Of a DNA stretch of 64,000 nt, positions 49,673 to 58,510 are shown piece after piece (position 1 is the stretch's first letter; each line of letters opens with the position of its first letter). The translations under genes were made by a program, and so were the position numbers. The notes under the pieces were generated by a model that was given only the letters and a program-made list of their open reading frames with translations, was not told where the DNA came from and did not search any database. The DNA is taken from positions 62,001-126,000 of the forward strand of contig NZ_QNTQ01000015.1 in assembly GCF_003298775.1 (NCBI RefSeq). The letters run 5' to 3'. Source of the DNA: Rhodosalinus halophilus (lineage in GTDB: Bacteria > Pseudomonadota > Alphaproteobacteria > Rhodobacterales > Rhodobacteraceae).

Positions 49673-49744
49673 TGGCGCCTCCTCGGGTCCGGTCGAGTGA
49701 TCCCGCGGATCGGCGGCGGAGGCAAGGCCGCCCGCGCGCACCGT

Positions 49745-51082
49745 TCAGGCGGCGGCCCGCGCCCCGAGCGCCGGCGCCATCAGCCGGTCGAGGTCGATCC
49801 GGGCGCCGAGCCGCGTGGCCATCAGATACATTCCGCCGAGCTTGCGCTGCACGAAGAGGGCGTCCACGGGCGGCACATGCGAGGCCTCCTGCCGGCGCGA
49901 CAGCGCCTCGCCGGCTTCGGTCACGCGGCGGGCCATGTCCGAGCTGCCGAAGTCGAAGACGCCGCCGCGGCGCAGCGGCTCCAGCGACAGGCGCATGAGA
50001 TCGACGAGATCGGCGCGCTGGGCGGCCGGCATCCCGGTGGTCAGATAGCCGAGGTCGAGCGCCGCGCGTTCGAGCGCCGCCCGGTCGTCCGCCCGCCCGG
50101 CGGCGAGGAGGCTGAGGAAGCCCTCCGACAGCCAGGCGGGAATCTCCCGCACCGCCCCGAAGTCGAGCAGCACGAGGCGGCCCGTGACCGGATCGTGCCT
50201 GTAGTTGGCGAGATTGGGGTCGGTCTGCATCACCCGAAAGTCGAAAAGCTCCCGCAAGGCGAGCGCGAGCAGCCGCCCGACCACCTGGTCGCGGGTCTCC
50301 TGCGGGGCCTGCTCGAGCGATTCGAGCGGCTGGCTGTCTGCGTAGTCCATGACGAGCACGTTGTCGGTGGTCAGCTCGTCGTGCACGGCCGGGACGTGGA
50401 AGTCCTCCCGCCCCACCAGCATCGCGGCGTAGGCGGTCATGCGCGCGCCCTCGCCGCGATAGTCCGCCTCTTCGTGAAGCTGAGTGCGCGCGGCCTCGAG
50501 CAGAGGGGCGAGATCGACGCCGCGCGGTACCACGCCCGACATCCGCAGCAGCCCGCCGAGATTGGCCACGTCGCTGTCGATGCTGCGCCGGACCCCGGGA
50601 TACTGCACCTTGACGGCCAGCCGCCGGCCGTCGGGAAGCGTGGCGCGGTGGACCTGCCCGATCGAGGCGGCCGCGATCGGGCGCACCTCGAACTGCGCGA
50701 AGCGGCGCTGCCAGCCCACACCCCATTCCGCGTCCAGAACCTCGCGGAGCTGGCGCGGCGGCATGTGGTGCGCCTCGGCGCGCAGGCGGGCGAGCGGCTC
50801 GGCGATCTCGGGCGGCAGGATCTCGCCGGCGTCCATCGAGACGAGCTGGCCCACCTTCATCGCCGCGCCCCGCATCCGCGCGAGCTCGTCGGCGAGGCGC
50901 GCGGCGTTGGCCGGGGTCAGCAGGAGCGACCGAATCTCCGGCCGGCGGCCGCGGGCGAGCTCGCGCAATCCGCCTGCGGCGAGACCTCCGGCTACGGACC
51001 CCATTACCCCGCCGAACCCGGTCAGCCGCGCGAGACGGCCGGAGGGAACGGGCAGGGCGCGGGACAGCGGGGGACGGGACAT
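49745..51082 (-). CDS. ABC1/UbiB-family atypical kinase (COQ8/ADCK3-like)
   Basis: The 445-residue protein has all motifs of the atypical kinase fold: KxGQ in AAMKVGQLVSMD, the Ala-rich loop AAASIGQVHRATL in place of the P-loop, LAVKVQYPG with the ATP-binding Lys, LHEEADYRGE, the catalytic QTDPNLANY and the metal Asp in LVLLDFGAV. QTDPN is closer to eukaryotic COQ8 (QTDPN) than to the ADPHPGN common in bacterial UbiB. The likely role is support of ubiquinone synthesis or lipid handling. No second ubiquinone gene is adjacent. Confidence 0.9.
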   Translation of the reverse strand: MSRPPLSRALPVPSGRLARLTGFGGVMGSVAGGLAAGGLRELARGRRPEIRSLLLTPANAARLADELARMRGAAMKVGQLVSMDAGEILPPEIAEPLARLRAEAHHMPPRQLREVLDAEWGVGWQRRFAQFEVRPIAAASIGQVHRATLPDGRRLAVKVQYPGVRRSIDSDVANLGGLLRMSGVVPRGVDLAPLLEAARTQLHEEADYRGEGARMTAYAAMLVGREDFHVPAVHDELTTDNVLVMDYADSQPLESLEQAPQETRDQVVGRLLALALRELFDFRVMQTDPNLANYRHDPVTGRLVLLDFGAVREIPAWLSEGFLSLLAAGRADDRAALERAALDLGYLTTGMPAAQRADLVDLMRLSLEPLRRGGVFDFGSSDMARRVTEAGEALSRRQEASHVPPVDALFVQRKLGGMYLMATRLGARIDLDRLMAPALGARAAA

Positions 51083-51161
51083 GCGGGAGTCTCCTGCGAC
51101 GCGGCTCGAAGACAACATAGCGCGCGGGGACGCGCGGCAAGGCACGCGGCGCTCCGGCGGT

Positions 51162-52682
51162 TCAGACGCCGCCGTCCCGCGCGCGTGTCCAGCGCCAGAG
51201 CCAGACGGGACTGGCCGCACGACCCGTGCGATCGCGCAGGACGAGCCGCAACTCCGCGCGTTCGGCCTTCCCTGGCAGGAGCTGGAAGCCCACGCGCAGG
51301 CCGTGGCCCCCGGGCAGCGCATAGGCCGCGAGCCCCTCGGCGCGCACCCCCTCTCCGTCAACCGAGAGGTCGGGGGTGAGCGTCGCGTCGCGCGTCGCGA
51401 AATCGACGACGAACTGCCGCGCTCCCGGACGGTCGTGAACCCGTCCGCTGCGGCTGTCCCTGATCGAGGCAAGGCCCGGTGCGTGCGGTGCCGCGGCCGA
51501 CCAGAGGATGTCGTAGGCGAAACGGTGCTCGACGCCGGGCAGCAGCGGGCGCTCCGGGCGCCAGAAGGCGACGACATTGTCCATGAACTCGTCGGCGGTC
51601 GGGATCTCGACCAGCATCACCGCGCCCCGGCCCCAGTCGCCGGAGGGGCGCACCCATGCCGTGGGCCGGCGATGATAGCCCGCCTCCGCGTCCTCGAAGC
51701 CCGCGAAGTCCCGCGGCCGCTGGATCAGCCCGAAGCCGCGCGGGCCGTGGTCGAGAAAGGCCGAGGTCTCGACCTGCGCGGGATTGGCCAGCGGACGCCA
51801 GAGCGTCTCGCCCGCGCCGTTGTCGATCCTGAGCGCCGCGCTGTCGTGCACCCGCGGCCGGAAGTCGTCCGCCACCGCGGGCTGCATCGGCCCCTTGAAG
51901 AACATGGAGGTGAGCGGCGCGAGGCCCGCGGCGTCGAGCCGGCGTCGTGGAAAGAGACTGAGCGCGCAGCGCGTCACCGTCTGCTGACCGGGCTCCGGCC
52001 GCAGCGTGAGGCAGGCGGCGAGCGAGGGGCTGTCGATCAGCGCCTCGATCACCGGCGGCGCGCTCTGGGTGGCGGGCGTCAGCCGAAGGTGGACGATCTC
52101 GGGGAACTCCTCGGGCGCGGGCCCGCCGGTGCCGAGGGCGACGGCCCGCGCCGAGAGGCCGTAGAGGGTGCCGGCGGCCACGGCACGAAAGTAGCTCGCC
52201 CCCTGCACGACGAGCACCTCGTCCATCACCTGGGGCTCGTTCAGCGGATGCCGCAGCCGCAGGCCAGAGAATCCGGCGCCCGGCGCGTCCTTTGGGATCG
52301 TGCCGGGAAAGTAGCGGGGGTCGAAGTCGAAGAGCGCCGGGGAGAACGGAAGCGGGCGCAGCCCTTCGGGGCCTGCGATCTCGACCGTCACAGGCGTGTC
52401 GAAATAGAAGCCCGGCGGCAGCAGGTCGAAGGCGTAGCCGGGCCCCAGCTGCAGCTGGGCCGCAGCACCCGGCTTCGGGCGTATCGCCCGGTAGCTGTCG
52501 TAGGTGAGCGCGTCGAAGGGCGGCGGAAGTGGCGGGTGACGCCGCGCGTAGGGATGCGTTGCGAGGCGCCTTGCGCGCTCGACCAGCGAAGTCCCGCGCG
52601 ACGGCGTGGCGCCGGCCGTCCCGGCCCGGGCGAGGGCCGCCGCGGCCGCGCCGCCCGCCAGAAACGCGCGCCGCCGGATCAC
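51162..52682 (-). CDS. Periplasmic glucan biosynthesis protein, OpgG/OpgD (MdoG/MdoD) family
   Basis: The 506-residue protein starts at a GTG that overlaps the stop of the upstream opgH-like gene. The leader has RRRAFLAGG, a twin-arginine-type signal as in OpgD rather than the Sec signal of OpgG. Family strings include FDALTYDSYRAIRPKP, FYFDTPVTVEIAG, GLRLRHPLNEPQVMDEVLVVQGASYFRA, YGLSARAVALGTG and RRPTAWVRPSGDWGRGAVMLVEIP. It shapes osmoregulated periplasmic glucans in the periplasm. Gene order is H then G, the reverse of the E. coli mdoGH operon. Confidence 0.9.
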   Translation of the reverse strand: MIRRRAFLAGGAAAAALARAGTAGATPSRGTSLVERARRLATHPYARRHPPLPPPFDALTYDSYRAIRPKPGAAAQLQLGPGYAFDLLPPGFYFDTPVTVEIAGPEGLRPLPFSPALFDFDPRYFPGTIPKDAPGAGFSGLRLRHPLNEPQVMDEVLVVQGASYFRAVAAGTLYGLSARAVALGTGGPAPEEFPEIVHLRLTPATQSAPPVIEALIDSPSLAACLTLRPEPGQQTVTRCALSLFPRRRLDAAGLAPLTSMFFKGPMQPAVADDFRPRVHDSAALRIDNGAGETLWRPLANPAQVETSAFLDHGPRGFGLIQRPRDFAGFEDAEAGYHRRPTAWVRPSGDWGRGAVMLVEIPTADEFMDNVVAFWRPERPLLPGVEHRFAYDILWSAAAPHAPGLASIRDSRSGRVHDRPGARQFVVDFATRDATLTPDLSVDGEGVRAEGLAAYALPGGHGLRVGFQLLPGKAERAELRLVLRDRTGRAASPVWLWRWTRARDGGV

Positions 52683-54271
52683 GCGCGGGCCTCGAGCCAG
52701 CGGGCGAGGGCAGGGGCCATCACGAGCGGCAGCGCCAGCGGCGCGAGCCAGGGCAGCGCCGCCGGGCCGGCGGCGAAGGCGACCCCCGCGAGCGCGAACC
52801 CCGCCCCGGCCTCGCCCGCGCCCTGCGGCAGGTGCAGGCGCGACGGCCCCTCGGCGCGCTTCCAGCCGCAGTCGCGCCCGGCGAGCACCGCCAGCACCGC
52901 CCCGGTCTGCCGAACCAGAAGGAGCGGCGCGATCAGCGTCGAGACGGCCGCCTCGGCCCCCGCGGCGCGCAGCGCGATACGGCGCGCACGCGCCCCTTTG
53001 GCCCGCCGCAGGTGCAGCGCGAGCGCCGCCAGCTTCGGCACCGCCAGCAGTCCGAGCACGCCGGCGAGGGCCCAGAGCCCCGGCGCGGGCGCGAGCCCGG
53101 TGGCGAAGAGCAGCACCAGAGCCAGCCATATTGGCGCGGCCAGATAGCTCATCACGCCCGAGGCGAGGTGCAGCCGGCTCGCCGGATCGAGGCCGGGCAG
53201 GGCGAGCAGCCGGGCATGCTGCAGGTTGCCCTGCGCCCAGCGCCGGTCGCGCTTGTGGAAGGCGGCGAGCGTCTGTGGCGCATCCTCGAAGCTTCCCCGG
53301 CTCTCGGGATCGACCTCGACGGCCCAGCCGGCGCGGCGGATGAGCGCCGCCTCGACGAAATCATGGCTGAGGATCTCGCCGCCCAGCGGCGCGCGCCCCG
53401 GCAGCCGCGGCAGCCGCCGCACGGCGCGGTAGGCCGCCATCCGGATCAGCGCGTTGTGGCCCCAGTAGTTGCCCGCCGGCCCGGTCCAGGCGGCGAGTCC
53501 TGCGGTCGCCACCGGCCCGCCCAGCCGCGACGACAGGCGCAGGCTCCGGCCGAAGCGGCTGCGCGGCGGGAGCAGCCGCATCCCCGACTGGATCAGACCG
53601 GTACGGGGGCAGCGCTCCATCCGCCCGATCATGCCGGCCAGGCGCGCGGCGCTCATGCGGCTGTCGGCGTCCAGCACCGCCATCTGGTCGTAGTCCTTGC
53701 CGTGCCGTGCCGCCCACTCGGCGATGTTGCCCGGTTTGCGCCACCGGTTATCGCTGCGACGCCGATAGCGCAGCGCGCCCTGCGCGAGGAGCGGCGCGAG
53801 CGCGGCGCGTTCGGCAGGCTCCGCCGCGGCGCGGCTGTCGGACAGGACATGGATGTCGGTGCGATGCGCGAGGCCCGTGCGCTGCAGATCGCGCCAGAGC
53901 CGACCAGCGGCCGCCGCCACGCCCTCGGGCGGCTCGTTGCAGATCAGGTAGAGCACCGCCGTCCTGCTTCCCAGCGGCGCAGGCCGGGACGGCCGCCCGC
54001 CATGCCAGGCGGCCGCCGCGCCCGCCAGGGCGGTCGCGCCGCCGAAGCCCACCCAGAGCGCGTTGAGCGCGAAGAGCGGCGCCGCCAGGGCGCCGGCGGG
54101 CGTCTCGGCGATCGACAGCGCGCCGCCCGCCGCGACCGGCGCGGCCAGGGCGACGGTGAGCGAGGCGACGGCGCCCCGTGCGGTCCGGTACGGTTTCGCT
54201 CGCTGCCGTGGCAGCGTCGGGGGCACCGGCAGCTGCGACGGCGCGAAGGTCCGTGGCATATGGGCCGTCAT
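52679..54271 (-). CDS. Glucan glucosyltransferase, OpgH (MdoH) family
   Basis: The 530-residue membrane GT2 has two N-terminal helices and a cytoplasmic catalytic domain at about 95-350 with QMAVLDADSRMS (the DAD metal site), GNYWGHNALIRM, GEILSHDFVEAAL and the RRWAQGNLQHARL variant of QxxRW. Further helices follow to the C terminus. E. coli OpgH has about 847 residues, so this is a short form lacking much of the N-terminal and C-terminal extensions. It builds the beta-glucan backbone from UDP-glucose. Coupled to the OpgG/D gene by an overlapping GTGA. Confidence 0.9.
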   Translation of the reverse strand: MTAHMPRTFAPSQLPVPPTLPRQRAKPYRTARGAVASLTVALAAPVAAGGALSIAETPAGALAAPLFALNALWVGFGGATALAGAAAAWHGGRPSRPAPLGSRTAVLYLICNEPPEGVAAAAGRLWRDLQRTGLAHRTDIHVLSDSRAAAEPAERAALAPLLAQGALRYRRRSDNRWRKPGNIAEWAARHGKDYDQMAVLDADSRMSAARLAGMIGRMERCPRTGLIQSGMRLLPPRSRFGRSLRLSSRLGGPVATAGLAAWTGPAGNYWGHNALIRMAAYRAVRRLPRLPGRAPLGGEILSHDFVEAALIRRAGWAVEVDPESRGSFEDAPQTLAAFHKRDRRWAQGNLQHARLLALPGLDPASRLHLASGVMSYLAAPIWLALVLLFATGLAPAPGLWALAGVLGLLAVPKLAALALHLRRAKGARARRIALRAAGAEAAVSTLIAPLLLVRQTGAVLAVLAGRDCGWKRAEGPSRLHLPQGAGEAGAGFALAGVAFAAGPAALPWLAPLALPLVMAPALARWLEARA

Positions 54272-54364
54272 CGCTCACCTTCGGGTTGCGTGTTCGGCCA
54301 CAGATATCGGTGCGCCGACGCGCGGCAAGGCGGCGGGGTCTGTCGCTGCGCGGGCCGGCGGGGT

Positions 54365-54901
54365 TCAGCGCGCAACCGGAGGCCAGATGCGCGAAAAGAC
54401 GCCGTCGCGCCGGATGGCCCCGTGCCAGACGGCCGCGAGAATGTGCAGCGCGATCAGCGCCACCAGCACGAGGCGCCCCCACCAGTGCGCCGCCTTCGCC
54501 CATTCCTCCAGAGGCTCCGATTCGGGCACCAACGGCGGTATCCCCAACGCGTCCAGCGCCTCGATGGGAAAGCCGCCGGCGCGCACGCGCAGGTATCCGG
54601 TCACGCCCATGAAGATCAGCAGGACGTAAAGCGCCGCATGATTGGCCCAGGCGACGCGCCGCTGCCAGTCGGGCACGGCGGCGGGCAGCGGCGGGGGCGG
54701 CGCGACCTGCCGGTAGGCGAGGCGCGCGAGCACGAGCAGGAGGATCAGCACACCCACGTTCTTGTGGAAGATGAAGAGCGTGTCCTGCACCGATCGGGTC
54801 AGGCCCTCCTGGATCATGATCTGCCCTGCCGGGATCGTGGCAAGCACGAGAAGCGCGACGATCCAGTGAAACAGGCGGGCAGCTGTGCGGTATCCGGTCA
54901 T
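54365..54901 (-). CDS. Cytochrome b561-type membrane protein
   Basis: 178 residues with four helices. Heme-ligand-type histidines lie in RLFHWIVALLVLATIPAG (helix 1), TLFIFHKNVGVLILLLVL (helix 2) and AHWWGRLVLVALIALHILAAVWHG (last helix). It shuttles electrons from the quinone pool in the inner membrane. The ATG at 54901 gives the standard YxxxxRxxHW start. It lies upstream of opgH in the same direction with a 93-base gap; a functional link is not evident. Confidence 0.92.
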   Translation of the reverse strand: MTGYRTAARLFHWIVALLVLATIPAGQIMIQEGLTRSVQDTLFIFHKNVGVLILLLVLARLAYRQVAPPPPLPAAVPDWQRRVAWANHAALYVLLIFMGVTGYLRVRAGGFPIEALDALGIPPLVPESEPLEEWAKAAHWWGRLVLVALIALHILAAVWHGAIRRDGVFSRIWPPVAR

Positions 54902-55023
54902 CGGTCCCCCGGCCTCGGATCCTAAGGCAGATAGCGCCGCCGCGCGACTCATCAATCGCGCCGCAGGGGCTTGAAGCGCGCGCGGGCGCGCTATTGTGAT
55001 GGCTGTGTGACACGGAGGCCTGC

Positions 55024-55785
55024 ATGGCGCTTCTCGGCACAGACCTGTCACCGGCGCGGCGACCGCTCTGGCCGGGCGATCTGCCCGCGGTGCAACTGAC
55101 CGCGCTGGGCGCGCTGCACCTGACGCTGCTGGCCTGTGCGCTGGCGCTCTGGCCCGGCGGGATCGAGCCTCCGGTCTGGGCAGCCAGCCTTTCGGGACAT
55201 GCGGCGGTCACGGGCTTGGCCATCGCGGCGGTGGCGCGCAGCTACCCGCACCGCTCGCTGGGGATGTGCAACTCCGTCACGCATCTCCGTGCGACGCTGA
55301 CGGTCTTCCTCGCAGCGGCGCTGGCGAGCGGCCCTGGCGTCGCCGAGGCCTGGGTGCTGGCGGGGATCGGCGCCATCACCCTGGCGCTCGATGGCGCGGA
55401 CGGCTGGCTCGCCCGCCGGCGGGGGCTCGTGTCGCGCTTCGGCGCGCGTTTCGACGTGGAGATCGATGCGCTATTCGCCCTGGTTCTGGCGGCCGCGGCG
55501 CTCGCGGCGGGCAAGATCGGCTGGGTCGAGGCTGTCGTGCTTGGGGCGGCGCGGCATCTCTTCCTGCTCGCCGGCGCGGCGCTGCCCTGGCTGCGCGCGC
55601 CGCTGCCCGAGCGGGTGCGGCGCAAGGCGATCTGCGTGGTGCAACTCGCCGTGCTCGTCGCCCTGCTCACCCCGGCGCTCGAGGGGCGCGCGGCGCAGGC
55701 GCTGGGTCTGGCCGCTGCGACACTGGTCGCCGCCTCCTTCGCCGCCGACATCCTGGCGCTCTGGCAGGCGCGGCGGCGGGGATGA
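55024..55785 (+). CDS. CDP-alcohol phosphatidyltransferase family protein
   Basis: The 253-residue integral membrane enzyme carries the family signature DGADGWLARRRG followed by SRFGARFDVEID, matching D-x2-DG-x2-AR-x8-G-x3-D-x3-D. About six helices are visible. It transfers a phospho-alcohol from a CDP-alcohol, as in phospholipid synthesis or in making a donor for surface glycans. Stop/start overlap with the following sulfatase-fold gene suggests they act together. Divergent from cytochrome b561 and the glucan genes. Confidence 0.9.
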   Translation: MALLGTDLSPARRPLWPGDLPAVQLTALGALHLTLLACALALWPGGIEPPVWAASLSGHAAVTGLAIAAVARSYPHRSLGMCNSVTHLRATLTVFLAAALASGPGVAEAWVLAGIGAITLALDGADGWLARRRGLVSRFGARFDVEIDALFALVLAAAALAAGKIGWVEAVVLGAARHLFLLAGAALPWLRAPLPERVRRKAICVVQLAVLVALLTPALEGRAAQALGLAAATLVAASFAADILALWQARRRG

Positions 55786-57416
55786 GGCGCACGGCGCTGC
55801 GTGTCAGCAGCCTCGCGCTGGCCGCGCTCCTTCTGCATCTCGTGCTGATCCAGCCCAACCATCCCGCGGCCGTCATCTGGCGCGCGCTGCTGCTCTTTCC
55901 GCTCGAACTTCCGGTGATCCTGGCGGCGCTCGTCGCGCTGCCGCCGGCGGCGGCGGTCACGCGCTACCTGCGGGCGGGTCTCGTGGGGCTGCTGACGCTG
56001 CTCGCCGCGCTGAAGCTCGCCGATCTGGCGAGCCAGATGGCCTTCGCGCGCGGCGTCAATCCGCTGGTGGACTGGCCGCTGGCGATCGCCGGCTGGCGGC
56101 TGGCCTCGGGGGCGGTCGGACCCTGGCTCGCAGGGCTCGGCGGTCTCGCCCTGGTCGCGGCGCTGGCGGGGCTGGCGGCGGCGCTCTGGTGGGCGACAGG
56201 CCGCTGGGCGGCGCTCGCGCTGCCCGGCCGGTGGCCGCTGCTGGCCGGAGGCGCGGCCGCCGCGGCGACAGTCGTCGCCGTGGCCGAAGCCGGGCACTCC
56301 CTGGGCCAGTGGCGGTTGCCCGCGCAGCCGCCGGGCGCGGCCTTCACCGCCCGCGTGGGCGCCGAGACCGTCGCGCGCACGCTCGCGGCCCGCGCCGATC
56401 TCGCCGCCTTCCGCACCGCTGCGCGGCGCGATCCCTACGCCGGCGCGGGGCCGTTGCTCGACGCGATCGGCACGGATGTCTTCGTCGTCTTCATCGAGAG
56501 CTACGGGCGCGCGAGCCTGGAGCAACCGCTTTATGCGGGCACGCACCGCAAGACGCTGCAAGAGGCGCAGGCGCGGCTCGAATCGCGTGGTTTCGCCATG
56601 CGGTCCGGCTGGCTCGAGGCGCCCACGGCGGGCGGGCGCAGCTGGCTGTCGCATCTCACCCTCTCCACCGGGCTGCGCATCAGTGACCAGACCCGCCATT
56701 CCGCCGCGCTGGCGAGCGGACGACGCACGCTCTTCCATCTGGCGCAGGAGGCGGGCTTCCGCACCGCCGCCGTGATGCCCGCGATCACCCTCGCCTGGCC
56801 CGAGAGCGCGCGCATGGGTTTCGACGAGGCCCACGACGCCGCATCGCTGGACTATGCGGGGCAGCCGTTCAACTGGGTCACGATGCCTGACCAGTTCACG
56901 CTGGCTCGCGCGGAGAGGTTTTTCGAGGCCGAGGGTCCATGGTTCGCTCAGATCGCGCTGATCTCTTCGCACGCGCCCTGGGTGCCGGTGCCGGAGCTCG
57001 TGGACTGGGAGGAGGTGGGCGACGGCCGGATATTCGACCGCTGGGCCACCTCGGGCGATCCGCCTGAAGTCGTCTGGCGCGACGCGGACCGGATTCGTGC
57101 GCAATACCGCAAGGCGATCGATTACAGCCTGCGCACGGTGACGGACTGGGCCGCGCGGCAGGCCGGAGGCACGCCGCCCCTGATGCTCGTGCTCGGCGAT
57201 CATCCGCCGGCCGGCTTCGTCGCGATGGACGATAGCCGGGCGGTGCCCGCGCATCTGATCGGGCCGCCGGACCTCGTCGCGCGCGCGGCGCGCTGGGGCT
57301 GGCGCGAGGGCCTTCTGCCCGACCAGGGGGCTCCGGCAGAGGGCATGGAGCGCTTCCGCGACCGATTTCTCGCCGCCTATTCGAGCGGCGGACGCGCGCG
57401 GCAGGCGAGCCGTTGA
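55782..57416 (+). CDS. Membrane-anchored sulfatase/phosphotransferase-fold protein (LtaS/OpgB-like)
   Basis: 544 residues. Four or five N-terminal helices (to about 190) are followed by a periplasmic alkaline-phosphatase-superfamily domain. It has VFVVFIESYGRASLEQ (metal-site Glu), GGRSWLSHLTLSTGL (probable nucleophile Ser/Thr), ALISSHAPWVPVPE and LVLGDHPPAG (metal Asp/His). This layout is that of phosphoglycerol or phosphoethanolamine transferases, not of a soluble sulfatase. With the coupled phosphatidyltransferase gene and the nearby OpgG/OpgH genes, substitution of periplasmic glucans or another envelope glycan is a reasonable inference. Confidence 0.85.
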   Translation: MRRTALRVSSLALAALLLHLVLIQPNHPAAVIWRALLLFPLELPVILAALVALPPAAAVTRYLRAGLVGLLTLLAALKLADLASQMAFARGVNPLVDWPLAIAGWRLASGAVGPWLAGLGGLALVAALAGLAAALWWATGRWAALALPGRWPLLAGGAAAAATVVAVAEAGHSLGQWRLPAQPPGAAFTARVGAETVARTLAARADLAAFRTAARRDPYAGAGPLLDAIGTDVFVVFIESYGRASLEQPLYAGTHRKTLQEAQARLESRGFAMRSGWLEAPTAGGRSWLSHLTLSTGLRISDQTRHSAALASGRRTLFHLAQEAGFRTAAVMPAITLAWPESARMGFDEAHDAASLDYAGQPFNWVTMPDQFTLARAERFFEAEGPWFAQIALISSHAPWVPVPELVDWEEVGDGRIFDRWATSGDPPEVVWRDADRIRAQYRKAIDYSLRTVTDWAARQAGGTPPLMLVLGDHPPAGFVAMDDSRAVPAHLIGPPDLVARAARWGWREGLLPDQGAPAEGMERFRDRFLAAYSSGGRARQASR

Positions 57417-57502
57417 AGCGGGCCGCTTCGCCGCACGGCTTGATCGGCGCGCCGAGGGCTCTAGGCTGGACATGTCAGGCGCAGGACAGGACGGCAAACC
57501 CG

Positions 57503-58510
57503 ATGACCGACAGACATCTCTCCCTCAGTCGCCGCCGGGTGCTGGCGCTTGGCGGCGCGGCGACCGGGGCCGCCGCGCTCGGTCTTCCCGCACGGCTCGC
57601 CGCGCATGACGGCACGCCGGTGACGCTGCAGCTCTCGTGGCTGCACTCGGTGCAGTTCGCAGGCTCCTACATCGCCAAGGCGCGCGGCATCTGGCACGGC
57701 GAGGGACTGGATGTCTCGCTCGCGCCCGGCGGGCCCAATGCGCCGGTCGAGCCGCCGGTGGTCTCTGGCCGGGCGCTGGTGGGCGTCTCGGCGGCGGATT
57801 ACACCGCGGCGGCGGTGGCGCAGGGCGCGCCCTTCCGCATCATCGGCGTGGCGATGCAGAAGAACCCCTTCGCCATCGCCTCGCTTCCCGCCAACCCGGT
57901 GAACGCGCCCGCCGACATGATGGGCAAGCGGATCGGAATGGCGCTGGCCAACATGCCGGTGCTCGAGGCGCTCTGCACCCTCAACGATGTGGATATCGAC
58001 CGTATCGAGATCGTGCCCACGCAGTATTCCGCCGCGCCGCTGCTCGCGGGCGAGGTGGACTGCCTGCTGTGCTGGGCGACCGACCTGCCCGTGGCGATGG
58101 CGGTGCAGGGGGTGGAGAGCGTGACCATGCTGATGGCCGATCACGGCTATGCGCTGCATTCGCAGACCTACATCGCCACCGACGAGAGCCTGCGCGAACG
58201 TCGCGCGCAGCTCGTGGGCCTGCTGCGGGGCGAGGCGATGGGGTGGGAGGCCTATCGCGCCGACCTCGACGCCGCGGTGGACCTGACGCTCGAGATGTTC
58301 CCCGACGCCGGCCTCGACCCGGAGGCCCAGCGCCTTCAGGCCGAGCGGCAGGTGCCGCTGATGTTTTCCGAGCTGACCGACGCGCATGGCTTCGGCTGGT
58401 TTACAGAAGAGACCGTGGCGCGCAACATCGAGACGCTGGCGGTGCTCGGCCGCGACGTCTCGGCCGACCTTTGGGATCGGTCCATTCTCGAGGAGGTCCA
58501 TGCCGGCTGA
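57503..58510 (+). CDS. ABC transporter substrate-binding protein, NMT1/THI5-like
   Basis: 335 residues. The twin-arginine-type leader SRRRVLALGGAATGAAALG runs to about residue 35 (cleavage near LAA-HDG). The binding domain has LQLSWLHSVQFAGSYIAKARGIW, the NMT1-family start, then MMGKRIGMALANMPVLEALC and GEVDCLLCWATDLPVAM. Relatives bind pyrimidine thiamine precursors, taurine/sulfonates or nitrate; I cannot choose. Its last 11 bases overlap the ATPase gene. The start at 57503 keeps the RR motif near the N terminus. Confidence 0.9.
   Translation: MTDRHLSLSRRRVLALGGAATGAAALGLPARLAAHDGTPVTLQLSWLHSVQFAGSYIAKARGIWHGEGLDVSLAPGGPNAPVEPPVVSGRALVGVSAADYTAAAVAQGAPFRIIGVAMQKNPFAIASLPANPVNAPADMMGKRIGMALANMPVLEALCTLNDVDIDRIEIVPTQYSAAPLLAGEVDCLLCWATDLPVAMAVQGVESVTMLMADHGYALHSQTYIATDESLRERRAQLVGLLRGEAMGWEAYRADLDAAVDLTLEMFPDAGLDPEAQRLQAERQVPLMFSELTDAHGFGWFTEETVARNIETLAVLGRDVSADLWDRSILEEVHAG

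Noticed and set aside
47996-51379. Long plus-strand open frame opposite the transglycosylase, decarboxylase and ABC1 genes
   Set aside because: It spans three conserved genes and two intergenic gaps in antisense and has low-complexity Arg/Ala/Gly composition.
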